DNA of 64,000 bases, from NCBI GenBank assembly GCA_015501585.1, contig JADNRY010000219.1:38251-102250 (forward strand), written 5' to 3'. Positions 55,303-64,000 of this stretch are shown here, piece after piece. A program made the position numbers and the translations under genes. Numbering within the stretch: the stretch's first letter is position 1; each line of letters begins with the position of its first letter. The notes under the pieces were generated by a model. That model was not told the origin of the DNA and made no database searches. It saw nothing but the letters and a program-made list of their open reading frames with translations. The stretch is from Rhodocollybia butyracea. Taxonomy: Eukaryota; Basidiomycota; Agaricomycetes; Agaricales; Omphalotaceae.

Positions 55303-55320
55303 CAACTGAGCTAAGAAGCA
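55299..55320 (-). other. 5' fragment of the interrupted tRNA-Thr gene
   Basis: Plus strand TACCAACTGAGCTAAGAAGC is the complement of the tRNA-Thr 5' end (D-arm and acceptor), with one change in the acceptor. It continues exactly where 49516 stops. Confidence 0.8.
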
Positions 55321-56695
55321 TAATAAAAGGACCGCTCAGTTACTGTTGTCGAATCGGTAAATTCCTGGCTTTAAAACCCGACGAATACAGCTGCAAGTGA
55401 ATTCAGACTCCAGAGGAGTTAGTCGGCACGGAAGATTGAATAGGGCAGGCAGCGTGGGCAGAATGAGTTGTAGAATTGGAAGAATGCGAGAGAATGAGGA
55501 AACTTCCAAATCGGGAATGCATTAATGAGCGCTTGAGCGTTGAGCGGGAATGTGGCTCTGCTAAAATTTTCATTCCGCCCATACATACTTCTATGTATCC
55601 TTAATGCTGCTGCGCAGCAATCCCCGACTACCAGCCCTCGCTGTTGTTGTGTTCAGAGGCTGGTTTCTAAGAACTCACAACATCTAAGGCAGGCACGTTA
55701 TAGGTATAGGTATATACGAGGGCGCCTGTACTTATTGACAAGTGTGAAAGGTAATATACTTTTGCTAACTAATGGTTACAGTCACTCCCTGAATAGAATT
55801 TCTGGTAGTTGCTATTATTTGGCAGGGATTGTAGCTTATGGGCAATAAGTTGAATTAGCTGTGCGCAACAAAAAGGTATGACTCTTGTCCTCCACATTCA
55901 GATGGCAGATTCCAGAAGCGGCATAGTCTCCATTGCCTTGGAATGTAGGACCTGTAATAACAAAGGTATTTGACTTGGTGTTCGATTGCCAGGAGATGAC
56001 AAGGTAACCAGACAAGTGAAAGTGTCCTGTGTTTCTAGGTTTGGGCACACTGATTTGAACCAGATAGGGCCTGAGCAATAGGCAGGTATGCACAGTGTCC
56101 AATGGTTGTTGTTGTTATACTGAACCCTGTTGTGTAGGAGAGATAGGCGGATAGACTCCCAGATGCATTCCGGACTCGCCTGGCTTAGTGACCCGGTTCC
56201 TGATGTCTGGACTCTGCAGTCCTTTCACCATCTCCTGCTAGCGTTACCCCGAATCCAGTATCATATGTCATGCTTTGACTACTTGTTCTAGAGATTGAGT
56301 TGTCCTACAGAATATATCTAGTTTGTTCCACTACAACTAAGAGATTGCTGTTATCTCAGTATCTCAGGCTGTTGTCTTACATCTCCCATGTCCTGAAGAG
56401 AGCAGGCTACAGGGGTGGGGAGCTGGTTATCACAATAGATACACGCTAGATAAAAACTTGATGTTTTCAATTGGTTTTCAAGATTCTTTGTTGTGAATTA
56501 ATTATTGCAGCCCAATTTCATGAAGTTTATGACAGCAACTAATCCCAGCATGTATTAATTTTTGAGGCTGCTTGGCAGCCTTCTCAAGGGATAATTGTAG
56601 TAAGTACCAAGTACTAAGTTTGAGACTAGGTTCAGTTTTTACAGAATTCCATGCCTGCTATTGCTCATTATCCAACACGCTTTTAATAATTATTA
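55321..56695. other. Gene-poor stretch with old gene relic on minus strand
   Basis: 55850-56250 (minus) keeps patches of protein-like sequence (GPTFQGNGDYAASGICHL) and resembles 2750-3060 at the DNA level. No intact gene. Two AT-rich segments follow. Confidence 0.4.
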
Positions 56696-56916
56696 ACTTG
56701 TTATAACAAGTCTAGAGATTTACAATTATTTCTTGCTATTATCAAGTGTACATAATGACAGGTGCCACATAATTAAATGCCCATCGGGATTTTCATGTGT
56801 GTATGCAGAGTGGTTCTGCCGCTGTCAACGGGTGTCAACGGGATCACGACGGTGTAATCAGCGGGTTGGTAGTTCAATCCTTACTGGTAACATTTTGTTA
56901 TTCTTTTTCTTTTTTA

Positions 56917-56949
56917 TTAGGTTAGGTTAGGTTAGGTTAGGGTTAGGGG
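56917..56949 (+). repeat. Interstitial telomere-like repeats
   Basis: Five TTAGG-type units pass into TTAGGG and TTAGGGG; further GGTTAGGG words follow at 56988-57006. Filamentous fungal telomeres are TTAGGG, so this is a short degenerate internal tract. Confidence 0.75.
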
Positions 56950-57017
56950 TTTGCGCCGCCACAGGCGGCTCGCGCGCAGCGCGAAAGTTAGAGGTTAGGG
57001 TTGGGGATATTTTGACA

Positions 57018-57115
57018 GCGTAAACGAGGCTTTAGCGTGCCTGCCGACGACTTCCCAGCTTGGGGACCCCCCGAAGGGGAGGGGAGGGAAGCGGAGGCAG
57101 GCCCGAAGTTTACGC
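57018..57115. other. 98-nt nested hairpin
   Basis: Nested complementary arms: GCGTAAAC (57018-57025) with GTTTACGC (57108-57115); GCCTGCC (57039-57045) with GGCAGGC (57096-57102); CTTCCC (57051-57056) with GGGAAG (57086-57091); CCCC-GAA-GGGG (57069-57079) at the tip. Two smaller perfect hairpins precede it (GCCGCC-ACA-GGCGGC at 56955-56969; CGCGC-GCA-GCGCG at 56971-56983). A structured RNA or a transposon end are both possible. Confidence 0.6.
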
Positions 57116-57171
57116 GCCTGCGGGATTAATGATTACAATATGATAATTTTAAACCTGTCTTGTTATAACAA

Positions 57172-58795
57172 TAAAAAATCATACAAGCTAATACTTACTA
57201 ATAGCAAGTAGATGATTATTATATCTGTGTCCTGAGCTCTATTGCTTCACTACATAGTAACCTGGGCTTGTAGAGTTCAGAAATCAATAGCATGGTATAT
57301 TATAAAGGCCAGAGGCTCTTAATATAATGAATTTTTCCCGCTACCATTAGGTAGACTCTAGAGGTTTTTACTGCTGTGAAAAATTTTGAAATCGCAAAGA
57401 TATTAGAAATTGGTGCATGATCAAATATTTCACATGAGGCCATACTAGATGCCATCGCTCAGTTTCGGTGTAGACTGCTCCAGTAATTCAAATTGTGTGC
57501 CTCTGGCATATACAGTAGGAATGTAACCATAACTTGATAGATGGTAGTAGGTTACAATTGAATATATCGGGCCTGTATGGCAGCAGTATGGCAGACTGCC
57601 AGAGAACTTGGAAAAAAGGTACTAAGTATCCTGAGGACTGCCCTCATTCTCGCCCATACAAGAATTCGCGCTGTAGTTCTGCACTACTAATACAACATAT
57701 TCATTGCTCTCCTTCTTCCGAGATCTTCAGATCGCTCAATAGTCTCTTATTGGTTCTTTCATCGCCATGGACACCGTTTGCCTGCAGGGGTTACCTGTGT
57801 ACTTGTCGCTTGAAACTAAGCTTTACTCTGGTGGTTGAATCTATGTTGAATCTATGACATACTACTAGTATGAAGGACCTCCTGATGTCAATATCATTCT
57901 CAGAAGTGACTTGGTTAATTGGGCCACAATTGTGCTTGGGCACCATGTTATGTGCCGTCAATGACTTTGCTTGTGTTCCAGATGTTAAATATGTTGCTAA
58001 GTTACCTGCCTATGCCAGGAGGTGGGCTACTATTGATTATGGATTGTGAGTCTCTTTGCCTGAATATATTTCAAGATGTTTCTTGTTCTGACTTCCCTGA
58101 CCAACCTGATGTGATTGCTTACACTCATTTGTGCAGTGGCAGCCGTCCGCCCACAGATGTTACGCTTGTCATTTTGGGGTATATGTGTGTACACAATTGT
58201 TCCTTTATGCCTTTAATCTGCTGACACTTTTGGCATCCACGAACTCGCAGCACCTAAACGCAGAAGCTTGTAAGCTATTCAGCACTGGCTATCTCTCGCG
58301 GCAGGCGCTATCTGTTGAAATATTAGGTTGTGCATCAAGTGACAATTTAAGCACCAACAACTCGGAGTATATCATTGAGGCCTTGGCAACCAAGATTATT
58401 TTTGTGTCCGGCACCATCACTTGCATGGTTTATTATGAATGCATCAAAGAAGCTTGGAGCATTCATGCTCCCTTTAATTTGGTACACTACCTAAGTCTGA
58501 GTTACTACAGTATAGTGCGATGCATGGGTTAGTTGAGGAATTTTCTCTTTTGGTGTTATTATATTGGACTTTTTTCCTTCTCGTAATTTATTACTACTAG
58601 TCACGGCTACCATTTATCACTCCCTTCTATGTTGTATGTCACATTTGTGCTGAGGTAGGGGTCTTTGCCGCTTGCCGGGCTACAGGTTATGTGTAAACAA
58701 GCTCAAAAGAGCGGAGAGGATTGGAGAGGAACAAAAAGAATTGCCATGCCGGTAGGTCATATGCACCGGTATAGCCTAATTAAGCATGAGCCCCA
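57172..58795. other. Gene-poor stretch
   Basis: Some exon-like pieces on the plus strand (YEGPPDVNIILRSDLVNW near 57873; VPDVKYVAKLPAYARRW near 57977; KIIFVSGTITCMVYYECIKE near 58400) could not be joined to a gene. The first faintly recalls the start of BTB domains, but the match is too short to call. Confidence 0.35.
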
Positions 58796-58903
58796 ACTAA
58801 TCAGCGAGGCGCCGTTTCGTTTATTCGAGCACGTTAGGCAGACACGGGAGTCACCCTGTATCAGCGATGACTCCCTGAATTCGGATTGGAGAGTGAACTA
58901 GGG
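58796..58903 (-). repeat. Split direct repeat B2 (108 bp)
   Basis: Identical to 59325-59432, from ACTAATCAGCGAGGCGCCG to GAGTGAACTAGGG. Confidence 0.9.
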
Positions 58904-58962
58904 ACATAGTTACATGAACGTAGATGAATAGAAGTATTTTATAAGGGCAAGTGGAGGGAGGG

Positions 58963-59325
58963 TAGCGAAAACTTGTATGAACTAAACGGCTGAGAGAGCA
59001 TATGGATAAGTTAGACAGAGGAAAACTTTATACCAGAGCTATGTACATACCTGAGAGCGAACACGGACAAGTTAGACAGTGGAAAACTTGTAATGCTACC
59101 GTGGCTCTCAAGTATTTATAGGAGTAAGTGAAATATAAAAATGAATGAGAGACAAAAAGGGGCCGGAGCCGGGTACGGGACCCAGTACTTAAACCGATGG
59201 AAAGGAGAGCGGGGTCTGAGTCGCGCGGAGCGTACACTGACCATCGGTGAGTGGAAGGAAGATGATGTATATATCATCACTTACCTCGATGATTAGACTC
59301 TTGTAAATAAATCTTTAAAACGCGA
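58963..59325 (-). repeat. Split direct repeat A2 (363 bp)
   Basis: Nearly identical to 63578-63941; begins TAGCGAAAACTTGTATGAAC and ends AATCTTTAAAACGCGA. The noted difference is GCCGGGTACGG here versus GCCGGGGTACGG. Confidence 0.9.
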
Positions 59326-59432
59326 CTAATCAGCGAGGCGCCGTTTCGTTTATTCGAGCACGTTAGGCAGACACGGGAGTCACCCTGTATCAGCGATGAC
59401 TCCCTGAATTCGGATTGGAGAGTGAACTAGGG
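59325..59432 (-). repeat. Split direct repeat B1 (108 bp)
   Basis: Directly abuts A2 and is identical to B2. Confidence 0.9.
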
Positions 59433-59487
59433 TAGAGGTATAGAGGAGTTGAACGAAGTGATGTGGTGAACGGTGTTGGATGTTTGT

Positions 59488-60461
59488 TCAGCGTTGGCTG
59501 AAGAGGAGAGCTGTCAACAACACCGGGTGAAGGCGAATGTAGATCTTGAAGGCGTCAGAAGCCCAGCGACCGGCTGCTTGAATAAGCTCCGATGGTGTGC
59601 CGATCTGAGCGAGGAAAGTAGCGCCTCCTGAGCGAAGCAGTGTCCGGCAACGTTGTCATGAAAAAAGTGCGGAGGTGACGGATAAACCAAGAGCGAGTTG
59701 GTATTGAACCGTCCGATTTCACCCAAAGATGAGGCAACGCTGGGAAGCGCTTGTCGCGCTCTGCAATGTACTTCCACATAATGGAAACGGGGCAATCTTT
59801 CTCGTTCGTTGCCAGGACCATTATTCTTGAGCCATCGAAAGTTTTGTCAGCCTTATGTGTGGGTAGGTTGAACTCGACGGTTGTGATCTCCTGAGAAGGA
59901 AGAACGTAAAGCGACCTTGCGGAAAGACTGGAGAGATTTTTTGTCTGGCCATACCAGTTCGCCGAGTCGCATGAGCGCAAAGAAACCGATAAACAGGATG
60001 GCCAAGAATAAAAGGTCGTCATATGAGGAAGAGTTGTTCAATTTGGTGTGGACCTCAGTGAGTTCAGTGCGGTGAAGAGGACGTTTTCGAGATGCAGGAA
60101 CGGAGTGTATTTTCTTGCATCCTCGTAATGTTTTTTGGACTAGGCGATGGTTACGAGACTTGCGGATTTCAGGATAGAAGGGTTCGAGTTGGCTGCAAAT
60201 TCCTGACAAGTAGGTCGGTACGGACCTCGGGATGAAATGATACATGTATACAATGTAAAAAGATAGAGTTTCGGGTGTGGGTTCAATAGACATAGAATGG
60301 TTCCGACAGAAAGTGACATATGATTGAAGGGCAGAAGAGTATGATGCCCGGGAAGAGGGCTCGAGAGCATGACCTAGTGCGATATTTCGTTCGTGCACAA
60401 GGCGTGCGTGGCTCCAGACAGGCCGGGAAGGCTGTCGGGAGGAGGGCGCGGGTAGGTTCAT
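59488..60461 (-). pseudogene. Tyrosine recombinase of the Ngaro element, frameshifted
   Basis: Starts MNLPAPSSRQPSRPVW at 60461, with a core-binding region (SSRASYSSALQSYVTFCRNH; PRSVPTYLSGICSQLEPFYP). The catalytic part shows FALMRLGELVWPD (first Arg). After a frame change come ATNEKDCPVSIMWKYIAERD and, after another, LLRSGGATFLAQIGTPSELI and GRWASDAFKIYIRLHP (second Arg, then Tyr). The His of the HxxR box is lost by a 1-nt shift (GGACACTGCTTCGC). The enzyme should integrate the circular DNA copy; this copy is not translatable in one frame. Confidence 0.75.
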
Positions 60462-62092
60462 TTTAGGTCTGCCCCCATCATCAAACGAGGGGGTCTAAAT
60501 GGGGAGATGACCATGTCAGGGCACAAATCATACACCTTGTCGTTGTCGAACCGAGATAAAGCATCGGCAATAGAGTTTTTGTCACCGGGGATGTGTCCAA
60601 CACGTAGGTTAGAGTTGGCATTCAATCCAAGTTCAACGGCAGTGATGAGTAAAGAGTTGTACTCAGCTTTAGCCTTCAAGGAATTGAACATGTCGACGGT
60701 GTTTGTGTTGTCTGTGAAAATGAAGACTCGCTTTGGTGGCGGGTTAGAGAAGACAGTTGCGTATTGAAAAGCGGAAAGTAGGTTAGTGCTTCGAAGAAAA
60801 ATATTGGCTTTTCTGGTGTATCCTCGATTTTGTACTGATAGCCTAGGGCCACAGAACCGGATTTCAGCCAGTAACCCATCCCGGACATGCAAGCGTCTGT
60901 GTAGAACACAAGATCTGCTTCGTCTGGGCCCCATTCATCGGAGTCTAGCATTCGTATACCATTTGAATTCTCAATATGGCTTGCAAGCCAATGAATCTCG
61001 CGACAGACACAGGTGTTGATCCAAATTTTTTGAGAAGGCTTGTCCTTTCCTGACATCTTTTCATACAGGGAAGAGAGTCCTGGACGCAGCAACGGGTAAA
61101 CGTTCAAAGACCAGTTTACCCAACCGCCTATACTTGGAATTCTCTGAGCTCCCATCGTTTGCCTGGGACAGCGAATTCGCGCAAGGCAGCTAGGAGGTCG
61201 GAACGGGAGTCAGCAGTCATTGTGATAGTCATTTTGTTTGGATCTACTTCGAACCCGATGATCATGAGGGAAGCCCCAAAGTTGTTTGGGTTCATCATGG
61301 GGAATTCCGAGTTCATCCCACAGGAGGAGGAGGCGGGTCTGTTTTGTAGGGAAGAATTTGCTGTAAGGTGAGTAGTATTCTTGATGATCTTCAAATTCCC
61401 AGCTAAATGCATCGTCAACGTATCCGAATAAGTCTTGAAGAAGGAGAATATAAATGGCTATCCACAGGAAGGGCAAAGAAGTTTCCCCAGATGCCACCAG
61501 CACCTCGATTTCCGAAATTATTACACTGATCAGTGTGGAATAGATTTGCGATTCGGATTATCTGGCGTATTTGCCATCGTGGTTCCATCGGTAGGCGGCG
61601 GTATGCTTGGGAGACATCGGATTTGAAGACAACTAGGCGTCTGTTACCATGGACACGACGCACTCGAAGGAGTGCAGCACCTAAATCATGAAGGTTATCT
61701 AATTTTACGGACACATACTTCCGGTCTATGAAAGAGTTTGGGGAGAACGGTCCTGCACTGTGGTGAACGGTGAGCCTGAGTTTGTTTGAATGAGGTTTTG
61801 GAACAACGACAACTGGGATAGATTGCATTCCAGGTAGAAGCTCCGGGAATCCCTGAGAGAAACGGCGAGCTTGAATTTCAAGGTCTCGCTGTGAACGGGA
61901 GAAGGCAAGGTGATTGCTGTCTTTTAAGGGGTAAGACCGGTCCAAGGTTGGTGGTACATCGGGATTGGATGTATCAGCCCATGGCCAAAAACCATATCGT
62001 AACCCATGAAGCACCGAATTTACGAAGGGTTGGTTTGGATGGGATTGGAGGTAACGTCCAAAAACTTCGACATTGAATTGGTGTAGTGACAC
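60458..62092 (-). pseudogene. Reverse transcriptase-RNase H of the Ngaro element, frameshifted
   Basis: RT: VPKPHSNKLRLTVHHSAGPF, VVFKSDVSQAYRRLPMEPRW (motif A), GGIWGNFFALPVD, and in another frame LFGYVDDAFSWEFED (motif C, YVDD). RNase H: LVFYTDACMSGMGYW, FFFEALT, VFIFTDNTNTVDMFNSLKA and RVGHIPGDKNSIADALSRF, the DIRS-type arrangement. Frame changes near 61415-61500, 61210, 61130 and 60760. The start of the frame at 62092 is MSLHQFNVEVFGRYLQSHPN. Confidence 0.8.
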
Positions 62093-62231
62093 GGAAGAGG
62101 TGCGGATTGGTTTTTGAATAGTGTGAATCGCTACGGTCGTTCAAGGATTTTCGTTATCAGGTACTCCTGGGAGAGCAGGCATGAATTCGGAGGCTTTGGC
62201 CAATGTGAGTCTTTCGGTTGCGTCGTCTGAG

Positions 62232-63544
62232 CTATCCCAGATAAAAATCACGGGCATAGCGGGGGCGACGGAACCAACGTTCAGTTGGTTCTTGGCGTGT
62301 TGGTGCAGTCTGCTGCTCGTCCATGGGAGTTGCTTTTGCAGCTTGAGCAGATGTGCTTGTAAATTGCAAGTTTCTGCTGTGTTTGGGGCATTTTTTGTCG
62401 TTGAACCTTCTACAAGGGTCCCTGCGACGGTTGTTCGTTTGCTTCGTACTGTTTCCAGGCTTGCCTGATATGGGCTCGCTAGTCCACGACGGTGCTTGGA
62501 GCCAGAGGAGAGATAGGTCCCGTGAAGGAGCTATGGTCGGAGAGTAAGTAACAGCAAGTTTGCGAGACACGGAGTCTAACGGCCTTGTCATAGTTGAGGA
62601 CCCGAGAATGGTTACTGGCAGGGAGGGAAGCGAAGAGTTGAGAAATGTAGTCTCTGTATGATCGGAGCTCATCGTTGCGATGGGGGAGCACATACTCAAC
62701 GGCTCTTGCATATTTATCAAAGGTGATAGACCATTCCCCATGGGTTTGATATGGTTCGTTTAGGGAGATGGTTTCCAAATCTGAACTCGATGTCACCAAC
62801 CTTTTGACTTTGCTTGTCATCAAGGGAAGTTGCGTGAATGCTCGAAAAGATGTGGTCAAACTTGGCTGGCTTTCCTCTGATGAGATCATCCCAATCCTCG
62901 AAGCTAAAGCTGGGACAGTCAGGTTGGGAGATGATTGACGATCGTACAGTCCTAGGGTCTCGGGAGAAATTCTCGAGTGCAAGTCGAGTTTTTTCCAGGA
63001 CTGGAGATAGTTGGGGGATGTTTGAACGGGACGTCCAGGCAAAAGGTAGTGATGTCAACCTTGCGACGAGAGGTAGGTTCTGCGTCATCAGATTCAGATT
63101 CGGAGTCAGACCCGACAGGTTCATCATCTCTGAGGGGCCGTTTCCTAGTCTCTGAAGTAACTTGGGTTTCATCCCCACTGTGAGATTGCCCGATTTCAGC
63201 GGCCTTCTGTCTCTGTGTCTCCAATGACGTCGAGGAGGTTGAAGTAGAATGAGAGTGTTTGAGCAAGGGCATTCTGATCGAGCTTTTCCGGAATGAGAGC
63301 TCTTTGAACGTTGAAGAAGGCATCGAACTTGGTGATGGTCGCCATCTTCAAACCGCTTAGTGAACTCAACACATTGTCGTGAGACCTCGGGAGAGAGGGG
63401 TAAGGCGGAAGATTCGACATTCCCAAGTGAAGGAGTTGATCCTGATGCAGTATGCGTGGTGTTGGAGCCAGTTGCTGTTCGAGTGTCACCTGCGACGGGG
63501 ATATCCCCAGAAGCGGGTTTCGAAGTGTTGGTTCCATCAGACAT
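62232..63544 (-). pseudogene. Gag of the Ngaro element, frameshifted
   Basis: Starts MSDGTNTSKPASGDIPVAGD at 63544. A conserved block (KFDAFFNVQRALIPEKLDQN), a charged Ser/Asp-rich part (DDEPVGSDSESESDDAEPTS), a helical core (FSFEDWDDLIRGKPAKFDHI; EWSITFDKYARAVEYVLPHR) and a C-terminal zinc motif in two frames (CRRFNDKKCPKHSRN, then HICSSCKSNSHGRAADC) are all present, but spread over three frames. Confidence 0.65.
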
Positions 63545-63577
63545 AGAGTTGAATGAAATGATGTTTTATAAAAGATA

Positions 63578-63941
63578 TAGCGAAAACTTGTATGAACTAA
63601 ACGGCTGAGAGAGCATATGGATAAGTTAGACAGAGGAAAACTTTATACCAGAGCTATGTACATACCTGAGAGCGAACACGGACAAGTTAGACAGTGGAAA
63701 ACTTGTAATGCTACCGTGGCTCTCAAGTATTTATAGGAGTAAGTGAAATATAAAAATGAATGAGAGACAAAAAGGGGCCGGAGCCGGGGTACGGGACCCA
63801 GTACTTAAACCGATGGAAAGGAGAGCGGGGTCTGAGTCGCGCGGAGCGTACACTGACCATCGGTGAGTGGAAGGAAGATGATGTATATATCATCACTTAC
63901 CTCGATGATTAGACTCTTGTAAATAAATCTTTAAAACGCGA
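63578..63941 (-). repeat. Split direct repeat A1 (364 bp)
   Basis: Upstream end of the element on the minus strand; nearly identical partner of 58963-59325. It should contain the promoter. Confidence 0.9.
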
Positions 63942-64000
63942 AAAAACTAGTCATATGACCATAGAAATCATTGAAAAACAGACTACCCGGCATAGCGGCT

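Larger units (their letters stand above)
56696..57171. other. Island bounded by TTGTTATAACAA palindromes, with GC-rich structured core
   Basis: A perfect 16-bp palindrome ACTTGTTATAACAAGT at 56696-56711 and its 12-bp core again at 57160-57171 flank a unit of about 475 bp. The outer parts are AT-rich; the core (about 56950-57125) is very GC-rich with CpG, beginning with telomere-like repeats. No ORF. Confidence 0.5.
58796..63941 (-). mobile_element. Ngaro/DIRS-type tyrosine-recombinase retrotransposon with split direct repeats
   Basis: On the minus strand the order is A1 (63941-63578), gag, RT-RNase H, tyrosine recombinase, B1 (59432-59325), A2 (59325-58963), a 59-bp spacer, B2 (58903-58796). 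A1 and A2 differ mainly by one G in a run; B1 and B2 are identical over 108 bp. This A1...B1-A2-B2 plan is diagnostic for Ngaro/PAT-like elements, which integrate as circles through a tyrosine recombinase and make no target-site duplication. All three ORF regions contain frameshifts despite the near-identical repeats. Confidence 0.9.

Noticed and set aside
56840..56895. tRNA gene near GGTTGGTAGTTCAATCC
   Set aside because: Has a B-box-like word but no acceptor or D-arm pairing could be drawn.
56917..56949. True chromosome end
   Set aside because: Only about six degenerate units with several kb of sequence on both sides; internal tract, not a telomere.
57873..57930. BTB domain gene
   Set aside because: Only about 18 residues resemble a BTB start and no further exons continue the domain.
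1..64000. rRNA genes, riboswitches, bacterial-type operons
   Set aside because: No matching sequence seen; gene structure is eukaryotic throughout.

Overview
The window looks like nuclear DNA of a mushroom-forming basidiomycete (Agaricomycetes). The reasons are the intron style (many GT-AG introns of about 45-60 bp, often many small exons per gene), the protein families (DUF6534-like membrane protein, Spt5-like NGN/KOW protein, Rtf1) and the transposon set (Plavaka-like DNA transposon, Ngaro/DIRS-type tyrosine-recombinase retroelement, APE-type LINE, LTR elements). Exons were joined by eye, so splice sites are predictions. Several genes close into clean reading frames across 3-8 exons, which is the main support for them.

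Layout. 0.1-6.1 kb: four or five small lineage-type genes (a multi-pass membrane protein, three small coiled-coil or helical proteins, one unknown) and a 118-bp hairpin MITE. 6.4-13.5 kb: a decayed member of a fungal family of unknown function, cut by an LTR retrotransposon on the minus strand that has a zinc-knuckle gag but no pol; its left LTR is complete (1240 bp) and its right LTR is truncated. 13.5-15.5 kb: degraded copia pol. 15.7-16.6 kb: a multi-exon gene with an HMG-box-like end. 17.0-19.9 kb: an Spt5-like protein (NGN plus several KOW-like segments). 21.3-22.8 kb: a complete five-exon Rtf1 (Plus3) gene. Canonical Rtf1 binds Spt5, so this neighbourhood is notable.

22.9-30.1 kb is a diverged tandem duplication: each unit starts with the same promoter-like segment and ends with a Plavaka-type transposase fragment. 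The second unit holds an intact five-exon gene (547 aa). 30.2-36.7 kb holds a seven-exon orphan gene, a gene with two viroplasmin/RNase H1-N-like modules, and two more multi-pass membrane protein genes that resemble the first gene of the window. 36.7-45.4 kb is mostly repeats, with an intact GIY-YIG (T5orf172-like) gene and a second copy carrying two in-frame TGA codons. 45.5-47.6 kb is a DUF6534-like gene.

48.2-49.5 kb is a cluster of intron-containing tRNA-Thr(AGT) genes on the minus strand. The fifth one is split by a 5.8-kb LINE (49.5-55.3 kb), whose two ends lie exactly in the D-arm of the tRNA gene. 56.7-57.2 kb is a GC-rich island with telomere-like repeats and a long nested hairpin, bracketed by a 12-bp palindrome. 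58.8-63.9 kb is an Ngaro-type element with classic A1...B1-A2-B2 split direct repeats, nearly identical repeats, yet several frameshifted ORFs.

Transposons therefore occupy a large part of the window, and the host genes are mainly small, lineage-restricted or duplicated. The integrity of the Spt5-like, DUF6534 and membrane-protein genes needs transcript data.
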